Positions 1 to 9,157 of a stretch of 38,752 bases of DNA are shown here, piece after piece; within the stretch, counting starts at the first letter, position 1, and each line of letters begins with the position of its first letter. This DNA is from CALLPQ01 sp039819545 (GTDB lineage: Bacteria > Pseudomonadota > Alphaproteobacteria > Caulobacterales > Parvularculaceae): the NCBI GenBank assembly GCA_039819545.1, contig JBCBRS010000028.1, positions 1 through 38,752 on the forward strand. The letters are read 5' to 3'. The notes beneath the pieces are model-generated. The model was given only the letters and a program-made list of their open reading frames with translations. It was not told the DNA's origin and ran no database searches. A program made the translations under genes and the position numbers.

Positions 1-74
1 GATCACGACGTCAACCGCGTCAGGGGTCTCACGGCCTCCTTCCCGCACCTAAATTAGCATAGGCAGACAATACA

Positions 75-149
75 GGGTCTCCTAATTGAGGTGCGGAGGC
101 GTAAGAAACAGATCCCGGGTCTGCGCTAACGCTCGCCCGGGACTACGGT
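75..149 (+). repeat. 75-bp intergenic repeat, copy 1 (REP-like)
   Basis: This copy matches 191-265 at all but 5 of 75 positions by hand alignment. Its right half is an imperfect palindrome: CCCGGG arms enclose a GCG-CTAA-CGC core. The layout resembles the short palindromic intergenic elements (REP or RPE type) of alphaproteobacteria. I infer that likeness from the pattern only. Confidence 0.75.
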
Positions 150-190
150 TACCATTTAACGAGTGTACCGTATCCCCGGCCTACGAGCCG

Positions 191-265
191 GGGTCTCCTA
201 ATTTGGGTGCGCAGGCGTAAGAAACAGATCCCGGGTCGGCGCTAACGCTTGCCCGGGACTACGGT
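191..265 (+). repeat. 75-bp intergenic repeat, copy 2 (REP-like)
   Basis: This is the second direct copy of 75-149, in the same orientation, 41 bp after the first ends. The differences are five single-base substitutions with no gaps, including two in the palindrome loop region, and the CCCGGG arms are kept. Conserved arms with variable loops suggest the folded form matters. Confidence 0.75.
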
Positions 266-280
266 CTCAAACCAACAGAA

Positions 281-2938
281 CTACTCTGTTTGCGCAGCCG
301 TTTTTTTCACCGCTTTTTTCGTCGCTTTTTTGGTGGTCTTTTTAGTGGCCTTTTTCGCCGTCTTCTTGGTCGTCTTCTTCGTGGCTTTCTTCTTCGTCGC
401 CTTTTTCTTGGCCGCTTTCTTCTTCGGCGCTTTCTTTTCTTTCGCGGCGATTAGCTCCAACGCCTGTTCCAAGGTGATGTGATCGGTTTCGGCTCCGGCG
501 GGGATGGTGGCGTTGATTTTCTGGTGTTTTACATAAGGCCCATAGCGGCCATCCATAATGTTGACGGGCTCACCGCTATCGGGGTGGTTGCCAAGTTCGC
601 GTAAGGGTTTAGCCGCCTGACCGCGTCCGCGTCCGGGATTGGCTTTCTTTTCCGCGATCAGCGAAATCGCCCGGTTCAGGCCGACCTCAAATACATCCTC
701 AACCGAGGGCAGATTGGCGTAAATCTTTCCGTGCTTGACGAACGGCCCATAGCGGCCAAGTCCGGCTTCGATCATTTCATTGTCTTCTGGGTGCGGACCA
801 ACCTCGCGCGGTAGACAGAGCAGTTTCAGCGCCTGCTCAAGATCAACGGCGCTTGCATCCCAGCCCTTCGGAATACCAGCGCGTTTTGGTTTTTCCTTGG
901 CTTCCTTATCTTCTTCGCCCAGCTGGACATAGGGCCCAAAGCGTCCCACACGGAGTAACACGTCGAGATTGGTTTGCGGGTCTGTGCCCAGCACCTTGTC
1001 ACTGGCGGGCTCATCTTCACCTTTGACGGCAGCCGACAGCTGTTTGGTGAATTTACACTCAGGATAGTTGGCGCAGCCGATAAAGGCCCCGAATCGTCCG
1101 GTCTTGAGCGACAATTGCCCCTCATTACAGAGCGGGCAGATGCGCGGGTCGCTGCCATCGTCGCGCGGGGGAAAGATCAGGGGCCCGAGGGACTCGTTCA
1201 GGGCGTCCAGCACCTGGGTAATCCGCAATTCGCCGGTTGCTTCAACGGCGGCATGAAATTCGCGCCAGAACGCGTGCAGAAATTCTTTCCAGTCCGCCTT
1301 GCCGTCAGAGATTTCGTCGAGCTTGTCTTCCAGGTCGGCGGTGAAGTCATACTCCACATATTTCGGGAAAAAATTCTCCAAAAACGCCGTTACGATGCGC
1401 CCTTTGGAATCCGGAATGAACCGATTTTTATCCATGGTCACATAGCCGCGATCGCGCAGGACCGAGAGGATGGAGGCATAGGTGGAAGGACGCCCGATGC
1501 CGAGCTCCTCCATTTTTTTCACAAGGCTCGCCTCGCTATAGCGGGGCGGCGGCTGGGTGAAATGCTGGTCAGCGTTCACATCGCTCACTGCAATCTGCTC
1601 GCCTTCGCTAAGCTTGGGCAGGACGCTGGCCTTGTCATCGCCGTCGGCATCATCGAGGCCTTCCTCATAGAGTTTGAGGAAACCATCAAACAGAATCACA
1701 GAGCCAGTGGCGCGCAACCCTGTCTTTTTGTCTGTAGACAGAAGATCGATGGTTGTATTTTCCAGCCGGGCGTTCTCCATCTGGGAGGCCATGGCCCGTT
1801 TCCAGATCAACTCATAAAGCTTGAACTGATCCTGATCGAGACCTTTCAGGCTTTCTGGCCGCCGCAAAAATGATGTTGGGCGCACGCATTCGTGGGCCTC
1901 CTGCGCATTTTTGGCTTTGGATTTATAGACCCGCGGCGTTTCGGGCAGATAGTCTTTACCAAAATTATCACCAATGGCATTGCGCACATCGGTAACCGCT
2001 TCGGGGGCCATATCGATCCCGTCGGTCCGCATATAGGTAATCAGGCCGGTGGTTTCACCGCCAATATCGATGCCTTCATAAAGACGTTGGGCGGTGCGCA
2101 TGGTACGCGCGGCGTTAAAGCCAAGCTTGCGGCTTGCCTCCTGCTGCATGGTTGAGGTGGTAAAGGGCGGTGGCGGATTACGCCGCGAGGGTTTGGCTTC
2201 GACGCTCGCCACGGAAAAAGCGGCGGCCTCCACGGCGGCTTTCGCGGCGGTGGCCATGGCCTCATTTTCGAGGGAGAACTTGGTAATCTTCTCTCCGGCA
2301 TGGAGCACAAGCCGGGCCGCGAAGGGCTGGCTCGCGCCCTTTGCGGTGGCTGCGACGGACCAATATTCGCGCGGCACGAACGTTTCAATCTCGATTTCGC
2401 GCTCGCAAATGATCCGTAACGCTACTGACTGCACCCGGCCTGCGGAGCGTGAGCCCGGCAATTTGCGCCACAGGACGGGCGACAGATTAAAGCCCACCAG
2501 ATAGTCCAGCGCCCGGCGCGCGAGATAGGCGTCGACAAGGTCCTGATCCACCGTGCGCGGATTGGCGATGGCGTCCTGCACGGCCTTTTTCGTGATGGCG
2601 TTAAAGGCAACCCGCTCGATTTTCTTATCTTTGAGGGCTTTTTTCTGGGTCAACACGTCGAGAATATGCCAGGAAATGGCCTCGCCTTCGCGGTCCGGGT
2701 CCGTGGCGAGGATCAGGCCGTCTGCATCTTCCAGATAGTCCGAAATCTCCTTCAGCCGCTTTTTCGAAGCGGTATCAAGCTCCCAGAGCATGGCGAAATT
2801 GTCATCGGGCAAAACCGATCCGTCCTTCGATGGCAGGTCCCGGATATGCCCGTAGGAGGCCAGCACTTTATACTTGCTGCCAAGATATTTGTTGATGGTT
2901 TTCGCTTTGGAGGGGGACTCGACAATGACGACTTGCAT
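281..2938 (-). CDS. topA: DNA topoisomerase I with lysine-rich C-terminal tail
   Basis: Type IA topoisomerase that relaxes negative supercoils by cutting one strand and passing the other. The 885-residue protein opens with the Toprim motif VVIVESPSKAKTI, and the nucleophilic tyrosine is Y302 in ITYMRTDG. A zinc ribbon starts at about C601 (CPLC, then CANYPEC). Further C-terminal repeats each carry a GRYGP or GRFGP motif. The last 50 or so residues are almost only K, A and T, a basic tail known in some TopA proteins to help DNA binding and processivity. The ATG at 2938 puts the Toprim motif at the N-terminus as in the family. I do not see dprA upstream, a common alphaproteobacterial neighbour; the next gene up is an unrelated membrane protein. 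Confidence 0.97.
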   Translation of the reverse strand: MQVVIVESPSKAKTINKYLGSKYKVLASYGHIRDLPSKDGSVLPDDNFAMLWELDTASKKRLKEISDYLEDADGLILATDPDREGEAISWHILDVLTQKKALKDKKIERVAFNAITKKAVQDAIANPRTVDQDLVDAYLARRALDYLVGFNLSPVLWRKLPGSRSAGRVQSVALRIICEREIEIETFVPREYWSVAATAKGASQPFAARLVLHAGEKITKFSLENEAMATAAKAAVEAAAFSVASVEAKPSRRNPPPPFTTSTMQQEASRKLGFNAARTMRTAQRLYEGIDIGGETTGLITYMRTDGIDMAPEAVTDVRNAIGDNFGKDYLPETPRVYKSKAKNAQEAHECVRPTSFLRRPESLKGLDQDQFKLYELIWKRAMASQMENARLENTTIDLLSTDKKTGLRATGSVILFDGFLKLYEEGLDDADGDDKASVLPKLSEGEQIAVSDVNADQHFTQPPPRYSEASLVKKMEELGIGRPSTYASILSVLRDRGYVTMDKNRFIPDSKGRIVTAFLENFFPKYVEYDFTADLEDKLDEISDGKADWKEFLHAFWREFHAAVEATGELRITQVLDALNESLGPLIFPPRDDGSDPRICPLCNEGQLSLKTGRFGAFIGCANYPECKFTKQLSAAVKGEDEPASDKVLGTDPQTNLDVLLRVGRFGPYVQLGEEDKEAKEKPKRAGIPKGWDASAVDLEQALKLLCLPREVGPHPEDNEMIEAGLGRYGPFVKHGKIYANLPSVEDVFEVGLNRAISLIAEKKANPGRGRGQAAKPLRELGNHPDSGEPVNIMDGRYGPYVKHQKINATIPAGAETDHITLEQALELIAAKEKKAPKKKAAKKKATKKKATKKTTKKTAKKATKKTTKKATKKAVKKTAAQTE

Positions 2939-3216
2939 GAAAGTTCCAATGATATCAGACGCTTAATGCGGGCTTGGGTGGTGCCTTGAGCGGTTTTTGG
3001 AGCGGGGCAGTGTGGGACCTGCCGTGGCCCGGGCTCTCCGCATTACGCGGTATTTCTCAAAGATCAAGTGGGCCTCCACCAGCCCCATGGCCATCCGGGG
3101 GCCAGCATTGCCCGCCCCGGGGCCTGTCCAAAGGCGTTCGGGGCGGGCGGCGACACAGTTTAGATCAAGGCCGGGAAAACCGCCCCCTGCCTGGACAAGT
3201 CGCGATTACGGGACCC

Positions 3217-3873
3217 TTAGAGTGCGCGGAAGACTGAGAACAAGATGGCGGAATAGAGCGCCAGAATGACCGCCGCCCGCAAGGCCGCGATGATCACGCG
3301 GGGTTTGATCTTGTCGAAACTGACCGCGCTGGCGATCTCGGCAACAGCCTCGGCAATTTCCACCGTAATCTTGTCGTGGGACGTCCCGGCAAGGCGCAGC
3401 ATCGCTTTTGTCTTCCGGTCGGCAGATTGCAGGGCGATTTCCTGCAGCGCCTGATCAAACACCAGCCCTGACACATAATTGGTAACGGCCTTGCGCGGCT
3501 GCCAGCCGCTCATCCGCAAGTGGCGCAGGCCCGCGCGCACCGCCGGGGCAAGCCGCCACACATCGCGAATCAAAAACAGCCCCAGCAAGCTCCCGGCGAG
3601 GGCTGCAAAGACCGGCGCGGTGATCAGCCCCGTTCGAAAGGCTGCAAAGGCCGCGCCCACCAGAACAAGTTTCACCACCACATTGAACAGCAAATCGCGC
3701 AGATTGCGGGCCACCAGCGCATCAACCTCCCGGTCGAGCCGTTCGAGGGCCATGGCGCTCGCGTCATCGATGATGGAGGTTTTCTGCGCTTCGACCTTTT
3801 CCGCCAGCATCTTGCGCCCGGCGCTATAGCCCGCACCGATCAGGGAGGCGGCAAGAAGCGCAATGCGGATCAT
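3217..3873 (-). CDS. Membrane protein of unknown function
   Basis: I do not recognise this 218-residue protein. It has a hydrophobic N-terminal segment (IRIALLAASLIGAGYSAG), a polar helical stretch, a strongly hydrophobic central region likely to form one or two membrane helices (LVLVGAAFAAF and LAGSLLGLFLI), and a hydrophobic C-terminus ending in LFSVFRAL. The polar part between (about 120-185) is amphipathic and could be cytoplasmic. I chose the ATG at 3873 because GAGAGG lies 8 bases upstream; the ATG at 3879 is too close to that site, and a third in-frame ATG at 3918 would add a very basic leader. It lies 278 bp upstream of topA on the same strand, too far to claim an operon. Confidence 0.75.
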   Translation of the reverse strand: MIRIALLAASLIGAGYSAGRKMLAEKVEAQKTSIIDDASAMALERLDREVDALVARNLRDLLFNVVVKLVLVGAAFAAFRTGLITAPVFAALAGSLLGLFLIRDVWRLAPAVRAGLRHLRMSGWQPRKAVTNYVSGLVFDQALQEIALQSADRKTKAMLRLAGTSHDKITVEIAEAVAEIASAVSFDKIKPRVIIAALRAAVILALYSAILFSVFRAL

Positions 3874-4156
3874 GGGCATAGCCTCTCTTCGGTGACGGCG
3901 ACCTCGCGGCGGAAACACCTTCCTGCGATATATGAAATCTTACCGCGTTTGCAAATCAGGGTTCGGCACAGACCTACCCCGCGCCCGCATCAGTGCAATG
4001 ACCCTTAAACCGCTAACAATTGTTTCACTTTTGGCCCGTTGCCGCCATAGTTGTCGATGAAAGTCACGGGGGCGGACACAGTTGAAGAGCGTTTTCGCAC
4101 CCCACTGCAGCTGGGCACACTGAAAACGAAGCGTTTGGGACAGACGGGAGAGAATA

Positions 4157-7100
4157 ATGACAGGTCGCGATCAAGCACGCACTGGCGCGAGCGCCGCCGG
4201 TAAACGGGGCGCCACCAGCCGGTTGTTGGCCGTGGGCGGTATTCTCATGACTTTCGTTGCCGGTGTTCTCGTGGGCCGGGTGGTGCCGGAACCGGGCGAG
4301 GCGCCCGTCGCGCCGCTCGCAACCCCTGAAAGCCGCGTGACGCCTGCCGGTGAGCCCGATGGCGGTAATCAAACAGCCTATGACTTTCAGACAGTTCGTC
4401 CAGACACGGCCCCGCGCGCGGTGAATACACAAGATGACGGGGCCTTTGGCTATCGCCGTCTTGTGCTTGAAACCGGTGATCTGCGCCCGCAGGCCTGTCT
4501 GCAATTCTCTGCGCCGCTCGATACAAGTGGGAAAACTCAATACACGGACTATATCCGCATCAGCCCTAACGTAAAACCAGCGATCGCGGTGAAGAAGACG
4601 AGCCTTTGTCTCGGTGGTCTCGCCTTTGATACCGATTACCGCGTGACGCTGCGCGCTGGCCTCCCGGCGGCTGATGGTACGGGCCTCGCCGCGGCGGAAA
4701 CTGTCACCGTTGCCTTTGGCGATAAGCCAGCCTTTGTTGGGTTTGCGGGCGATGGGGTGATCCTGCCCCGGCTGGAGGCGGATGGCATTGGCATTGAAAC
4801 AGTCAATGTAGACAAAGTTAAAATCTCCGTACATCGTATTTCTGATCGCGGTATTTTCCGTAAAGCGGTTACCGCCGGGGAGGCGGCGGGCGAAGACGAC
4901 TACAGCTACATCTACGGTGAGGATGACGGCGAAGGCGATGGCGCGCGCGTTTATCAGGGCACACTTGATACGCGCGGTGATCCGAACACGGCGAAAACCA
5001 CTGTCTTTGCGCTTGGTGCCACGCTGAAGTCGCTGGCGCCCGGTGCCTATTTTGTAAAGGTCGAAGACACGAGCCAACGCACCCAAGGTCAACGGCGCAA
5101 AGCCAATGCCTGGCGTTGGATCATGTATACGGATATGGCCATGACCAGCTATCGCAGTGACACGGGCCTTGATGTTTTTGTCCGGTCTATCGCGAGCGCC
5201 CGGCCCCTGCGCGATGTGGAAGTGGTACTCCTTGCCCGGAATAATGACGTCCTTGCGCGCGCCACAACCAATGCCGATGGTCGCATCACCGTTGATGGGG
5301 CTTTGCTCCGCGGGGAAGGGGCCATGGCGCCGCGCTATGTCCTTGCCTATGGCGAGCGCGATGATTTCGCGGCGCAGGATCTTAATCGTACGCCACTTGA
5401 TCTGAGCGAAAATAAGATTGGTGGACGCCAGGCGGCGGGCCCCGTGGATGGGTTCGTCTATCTCGACCGGGGTATTTATCGTCCCGGTGAAACGGTGCAA
5501 CTCGGCATGCTGCTGCGCGATCAGGCGGGCAACGCGATTGAGGGACGCGGGGCGAACCTGAAGATTTTCCGCCCGAATGGGACGCTTGCTGATGATCAAC
5601 GGCTTGATCGCCTGCAACTTGGCGGGGCGACCAGTGCCTATGAGGTACCGCGCTCCGCAGCGCGCGGCCTGTGGCGTGTGTCGGTCGTGGCCGATGGGGC
5701 AGGTCCGGTGGCGGGCACGTCATTTTCGGTGGAAGACTTTGTACCCCAACGCCTCGACGTCACCCTGGAAGCTGATGAGACCTCACCCATCGGGGCCGGT
5801 GAGACGCGCCCTGTGACCATCAATGCGCGCTATCTTTACGGCGCCCCAGCTAGCAACCTCGCCGTTGAAAGCGAGGTACGCTATCGCAAGGATCCTAATC
5901 CGTTCCCGGATTATCAGGGATACCGGTTTGGCCCGGCGCAGAACAGGATCAATGAAACCTTCCGCCGTCTGCCCAATCAAACAACGGATGATACAGGCGC
6001 CGCCTCCCTGACCCTTGCGGCCAAAGAGGCGCCCGCTGGCAATGGCGCACCCCTGCGGGCCGATCTTGTGGTTGGTGTGGTGGAGCCCGGCGGGCGTGTG
6101 GTGCGCGAGAGCGCTCGTATCCCGGTGCGGCAGGAAAAAACCTATGTGGGTCTGCGTCTTGCCGATAATGCGAGGAGTGTGGGTCGCAACGAAGAGGCTG
6201 TACTTGAAGCTGTGCTTCTCGATGCGGCCGCGCAGCCCGCTGCCGGGGAGCTTGAGTGGCGGTTGGTGCGCGAGGATTACTGGTTTGACTGGTACCGCGA
6301 TGGCGGCCAGTGGCGCTGGCGTCGTCAGTACCGGGACATTCTTGTGGATGAAGGGCGGGTAAGCGTTAATAAGGCGGGGCGCGCAGATGTGCGCAAGACC
6401 CTCGACAGTGGCAGCTATCGGTTGACCGCATGGCAAGCGGGCAGCCGCACGAAAACCGAAAAGCGCTTTTATGTGGGTTGGCGCAGCCAGGGGGCGGGGG
6501 CCGATGCGCCTGATCAGGCTGTCCTGACTTTGATGGATAAGACAATCAAGCCGGGGACCCGTGCGCGTCTTTTCCTCGACGCGCCCTATGCCGGTGAGGC
6601 CATGATCGTGGTGGCAACCGATAAAATACACCGTATCCAGCGGGTGCGTGTGGAAGAAGAAGGCCGTGAGATCGTCATCGACACGGACCCCAGCTGGGGC
6701 ACGGGCTTTTATGTAATGGCAACGATTGTCACGCCGCGCGATAGCGTCGCCCAGCCAATCCCGCGCCGCGCCATGGGTGTCGCCCATGTGCCTTATGACA
6801 TGGGCGATAGAACCCTCAGTGTCGAGATGAAACCGGAGGCGGTCTTGCGTCCCCGCCAGCAACTTGACCTACCCGTGGCCGTTGCGGGCGCGGCCCAGGG
6901 TGAGCAGGTGATGATGACCATCGCCGCCGTTGACGAGGGCATCCTGCGACTGACGAAGTTCAAATCGCCTGACCCCGTCGGTCATTACTTTGGTAAAAAA
7001 GCCCTCGGCCTGACCCTCTATGATGATTATGGCCGGATCCTGAACGCCAATCTTGGCGCGGCAGCGCGGTTTGGCGGCGACCAGATTGGCGGCGAAGGCT

Positions 7101-9157
7101 TGACCGTTGTGCCCACCAAATCGGTGGCGCTATTCTCCGGCCTGGTGACAGTCGATGGCAACGGTCAGACGACCGTGCCGATCAAGGTGCCAGACTTTAA
7201 CGGTGAACTGCGCTTGATGGCGGTCGCCTGGTCTGGTGATAAGCTTGGCAACAGCGCCATGCCGTTGACCGTGCGAGACCGCGTACCGGCGGAGATTTCG
7301 TTGTCGCGCTTTCTGGCTCCCGGCGACAGCGCAACCGCGACCCTGCTCATTGATAATGTGGACGGCGCCGCCGGTGACTATCAGGTGAGCGTTGACGGGT
7401 CTGGTCCTGTCAACCTCGATCAGACGCAAACCTTCACCCTCGCCAAAGGTGAAAAGAAAGTTGCCACCTATCCCTTCACGGCGGGCAGCGAAGGTATCGG
7501 CTTTGTGGCCCTGAATGTGACGGGTCCGGACGGGTTTGATGTGACCCGCACCTATCCAATTCAGGTGCGTAGTCCCTGGTTCCCGGTCACGCAAACCCGG
7601 ACCATTACCCAACAGCCGGGCGAGAGCTTTGTCCTGACGCAAGCGCTTATGGATACCTACGTGCCGGGCTCTGCTGCGCTCAGTCTTTCCTATTCACGCC
7701 TGCGCGGGATTGAGCCGGGGCCGCTCCTCGATGCGCTTTATCGGTATCCTTACGGATGTACGGAACAACTTGTCTCCTCGTCCTTTCCGCTGTTGTTTGT
7801 GGACCGCCTGGGCGGGGAGGTTGGCCGCGGCCCGGACCGGGCGGTACGTCCCCGGGTGCAGGCGGCCATCAATAAGCTTCTCGATCGGCAAGGACGCGAC
7901 GGGGCCATTGGCCTGTGGCGGGTGGGGGACCGGTATGGCAATGCGTGGCTTGGCCCCTATGTCACAGACTTTTTGTTCCGGGCCCGGACGGCTGGCTACG
8001 CGGTGCCCGATACGGCCATGGACCTTTCCTATCAGGCCGTGGCCAATATCGCGAAAATCAATGAGTATGGCCGCGTGGGGTATGTGTTCCGGGTCAATGC
8101 GCCCGACAAAAGCGATACAAACGAACGCTTGCGCCTGCGCAGTGCGGCCTATGCCCATTATGTGCTGGCTCGCGCCGGGCGCGGCGATCTTTCTGACCTA
8201 CGGTATCTGCATGATCGGCTTCTTGAAAAAGTGAAAAACCCCCTTGCCATGGCCCATGTGGGTGCTGCTCTTGCTCAGTATGGGGATAAAGCGCGGGCTG
8301 ATCACGCGTTTCGCAAGGCGCTTGACGCGGCTGGTTATGCGAATTCGTGGAACTATTATCAGACGCCGCTGCGCGATGCGGCGGCTGTCGTGGCCTTGAT
8401 CGCCGAGGCTGGGTTCGATCATCTGATGGAACCGGCGACTGATCAATTAACCGCCCGCATGAAAGACCCCAAGGCCATGCACACCCAGGAAAAGGCCTTT
8501 GTCCTTATGGCAGCCAATGCACTGATCGGGGATGCGCCCGCGCCGCGTCTTGCGGTTGATGGTAAAGCGCTCACCGGCCTCGCGGCAGCGCCAGTCTTTA
8601 CGCCGGATACGGCGGATATTGATGCGGGGCAGACCTTTGAAAACCAATCCGATCAGCCGCTATATCTGTCCATCACCCGCACGGGCACGCCAAAGACAGC
8701 GCCTGCCGCAGCGGCCAATGGCGTTCGGCTCGCCAAACGGGTCCTCACGCGGCAAGGCCAGCGGGTTGATCTGGCGAGCGTCGCTCAGAATGATCGTTTT
8801 GTGATTGAGCTTTCGGGGGCCGCGCTCGATAAACGGACCCATCCGTTTATTGTGGCCGATCTGCTGCCTGCTGGGTTTGAGATTGAGACGATTATTCGGC
8901 CGAATGATCGTGCCTATCCGTGGTTGAAAGGCGTCAGTTTTGCCCGGATTGCCGAGGCGCGCGATGATCGGTTTGTGGCTGCGGTCACTGTGAACAATGG
9001 TCAGCGGTTCAAGCTTGCCTATCTGGTGCGCGCCGTCACGCCGGGGCAATACACGATGCCGGGCGGTGTCATTGAAGACATGTACAGGCCCGGCGTTTTT
9101 GCCCGCACCACGCCCACGCGTCTGACCATTGACGCAGCAGACGGGCAGCCGGAGTGA
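4157..9157 (+). CDS. Bacterial alpha-2-macroglobulin family protein (YfhM type)
   Basis: Large periplasmic protease trap: an attacking protease cleaves a bait region and the protein then collapses and binds it through a thioester. The 1666-residue length fits the bacterial family. The thioester motif CTEQ is present with Cys at about residue 1201 (YGCTEQ). The N-terminal two thirds are beta-rich repeats consistent with macroglobulin domains, and the region after the thioester is helical, as in the thioester domain. Enterobacterial relatives are lipoproteins; here there is no lipobox cysteine but a single hydrophobic anchor at about residues 23-42. The start has a GGGAGAG site 3 to 9 bases upstream. 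The stop overlaps the pbpC start, so the pair is translationally coupled, the usual yfhM-pbpC arrangement. Confidence 0.95.
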   Translation: MTGRDQARTGASAAGKRGATSRLLAVGGILMTFVAGVLVGRVVPEPGEAPVAPLATPESRVTPAGEPDGGNQTAYDFQTVRPDTAPRAVNTQDDGAFGYRRLVLETGDLRPQACLQFSAPLDTSGKTQYTDYIRISPNVKPAIAVKKTSLCLGGLAFDTDYRVTLRAGLPAADGTGLAAAETVTVAFGDKPAFVGFAGDGVILPRLEADGIGIETVNVDKVKISVHRISDRGIFRKAVTAGEAAGEDDYSYIYGEDDGEGDGARVYQGTLDTRGDPNTAKTTVFALGATLKSLAPGAYFVKVEDTSQRTQGQRRKANAWRWIMYTDMAMTSYRSDTGLDVFVRSIASARPLRDVEVVLLARNNDVLARATTNADGRITVDGALLRGEGAMAPRYVLAYGERDDFAAQDLNRTPLDLSENKIGGRQAAGPVDGFVYLDRGIYRPGETVQLGMLLRDQAGNAIEGRGANLKIFRPNGTLADDQRLDRLQLGGATSAYEVPRSAARGLWRVSVVADGAGPVAGTSFSVEDFVPQRLDVTLEADETSPIGAGETRPVTINARYLYGAPASNLAVESEVRYRKDPNPFPDYQGYRFGPAQNRINETFRRLPNQTTDDTGAASLTLAAKEAPAGNGAPLRADLVVGVVEPGGRVVRESARIPVRQEKTYVGLRLADNARSVGRNEEAVLEAVLLDAAAQPAAGELEWRLVREDYWFDWYRDGGQWRWRRQYRDILVDEGRVSVNKAGRADVRKTLDSGSYRLTAWQAGSRTKTEKRFYVGWRSQGAGADAPDQAVLTLMDKTIKPGTRARLFLDAPYAGEAMIVVATDKIHRIQRVRVEEEGREIVIDTDPSWGTGFYVMATIVTPRDSVAQPIPRRAMGVAHVPYDMGDRTLSVEMKPEAVLRPRQQLDLPVAVAGAAQGEQVMMTIAAVDEGILRLTKFKSPDPVGHYFGKKALGLTLYDDYGRILNANLGAAARFGGDQIGGEGLTVVPTKSVALFSGLVTVDGNGQTTVPIKVPDFNGELRLMAVAWSGDKLGNSAMPLTVRDRVPAEISLSRFLAPGDSATATLLIDNVDGAAGDYQVSVDGSGPVNLDQTQTFTLAKGEKKVATYPFTAGSEGIGFVALNVTGPDGFDVTRTYPIQVRSPWFPVTQTRTITQQPGESFVLTQALMDTYVPGSAALSLSYSRLRGIEPGPLLDALYRYPYGCTEQLVSSSFPLLFVDRLGGEVGRGPDRAVRPRVQAAINKLLDRQGRDGAIGLWRVGDRYGNAWLGPYVTDFLFRARTAGYAVPDTAMDLSYQAVANIAKINEYGRVGYVFRVNAPDKSDTNERLRLRSAAYAHYVLARAGRGDLSDLRYLHDRLLEKVKNPLAMAHVGAALAQYGDKARADHAFRKALDAAGYANSWNYYQTPLRDAAAVVALIAEAGFDHLMEPATDQLTARMKDPKAMHTQEKAFVLMAANALIGDAPAPRLAVDGKALTGLAAAPVFTPDTADIDAGQTFENQSDQPLYLSITRTGTPKTAPAAAANGVRLAKRVLTRQGQRVDLASVAQNDRFVIELSGAALDKRTHPFIVADLLPAGFEIETIIRPNDRAYPWLKGVSFARIAEARDDRFVAAVTVNNGQRFKLAYLVRAVTPGQYTMPGGVIEDMYRPGVFARTTPTRLTIDAADGQPE

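Larger units (their letters stand above)
1..280. other. Gene-free left edge made of repeats
   Basis: No open frame here has a start and coding look, and all three forward frames stop within the first 65 bases. The stretch is mainly two direct 75-bp repeats (75-149 and 191-265) separated by a perfect hairpin at 174-193 (CCCCGGC, six-base loop, GCCGGGG). A partial inverted copy lies further left, where CCGCACCTAAATTAG (43-57) nearly mirrors 82-96. It lies downstream of topA, so the hairpins may also stop topA transcription, but there is no T-tract to confirm this. Confidence 0.6.

Noticed and set aside
1..58. Possible gene end running off the left edge
   Set aside because: All three forward frames stop early, and the reverse frames lack a start with a ribosome site at a sensible distance. 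The stretch is similar to the inverted repeat copy.
249..482. Phenylalanine-rich open frame on the + strand
   Set aside because: It is the antisense of the lysine-rich tail of topA: AAG and AAA codons read backwards give CTT and TTT. It has no ribosome site.
4064..6862. Long antisense open frames (517 and 359 codons) inside the alpha-2-macroglobulin gene
   Set aside because: High-GC codon bias creates long antisense frames. Neither has recognisable motifs, and the forward gene has family hallmarks throughout.
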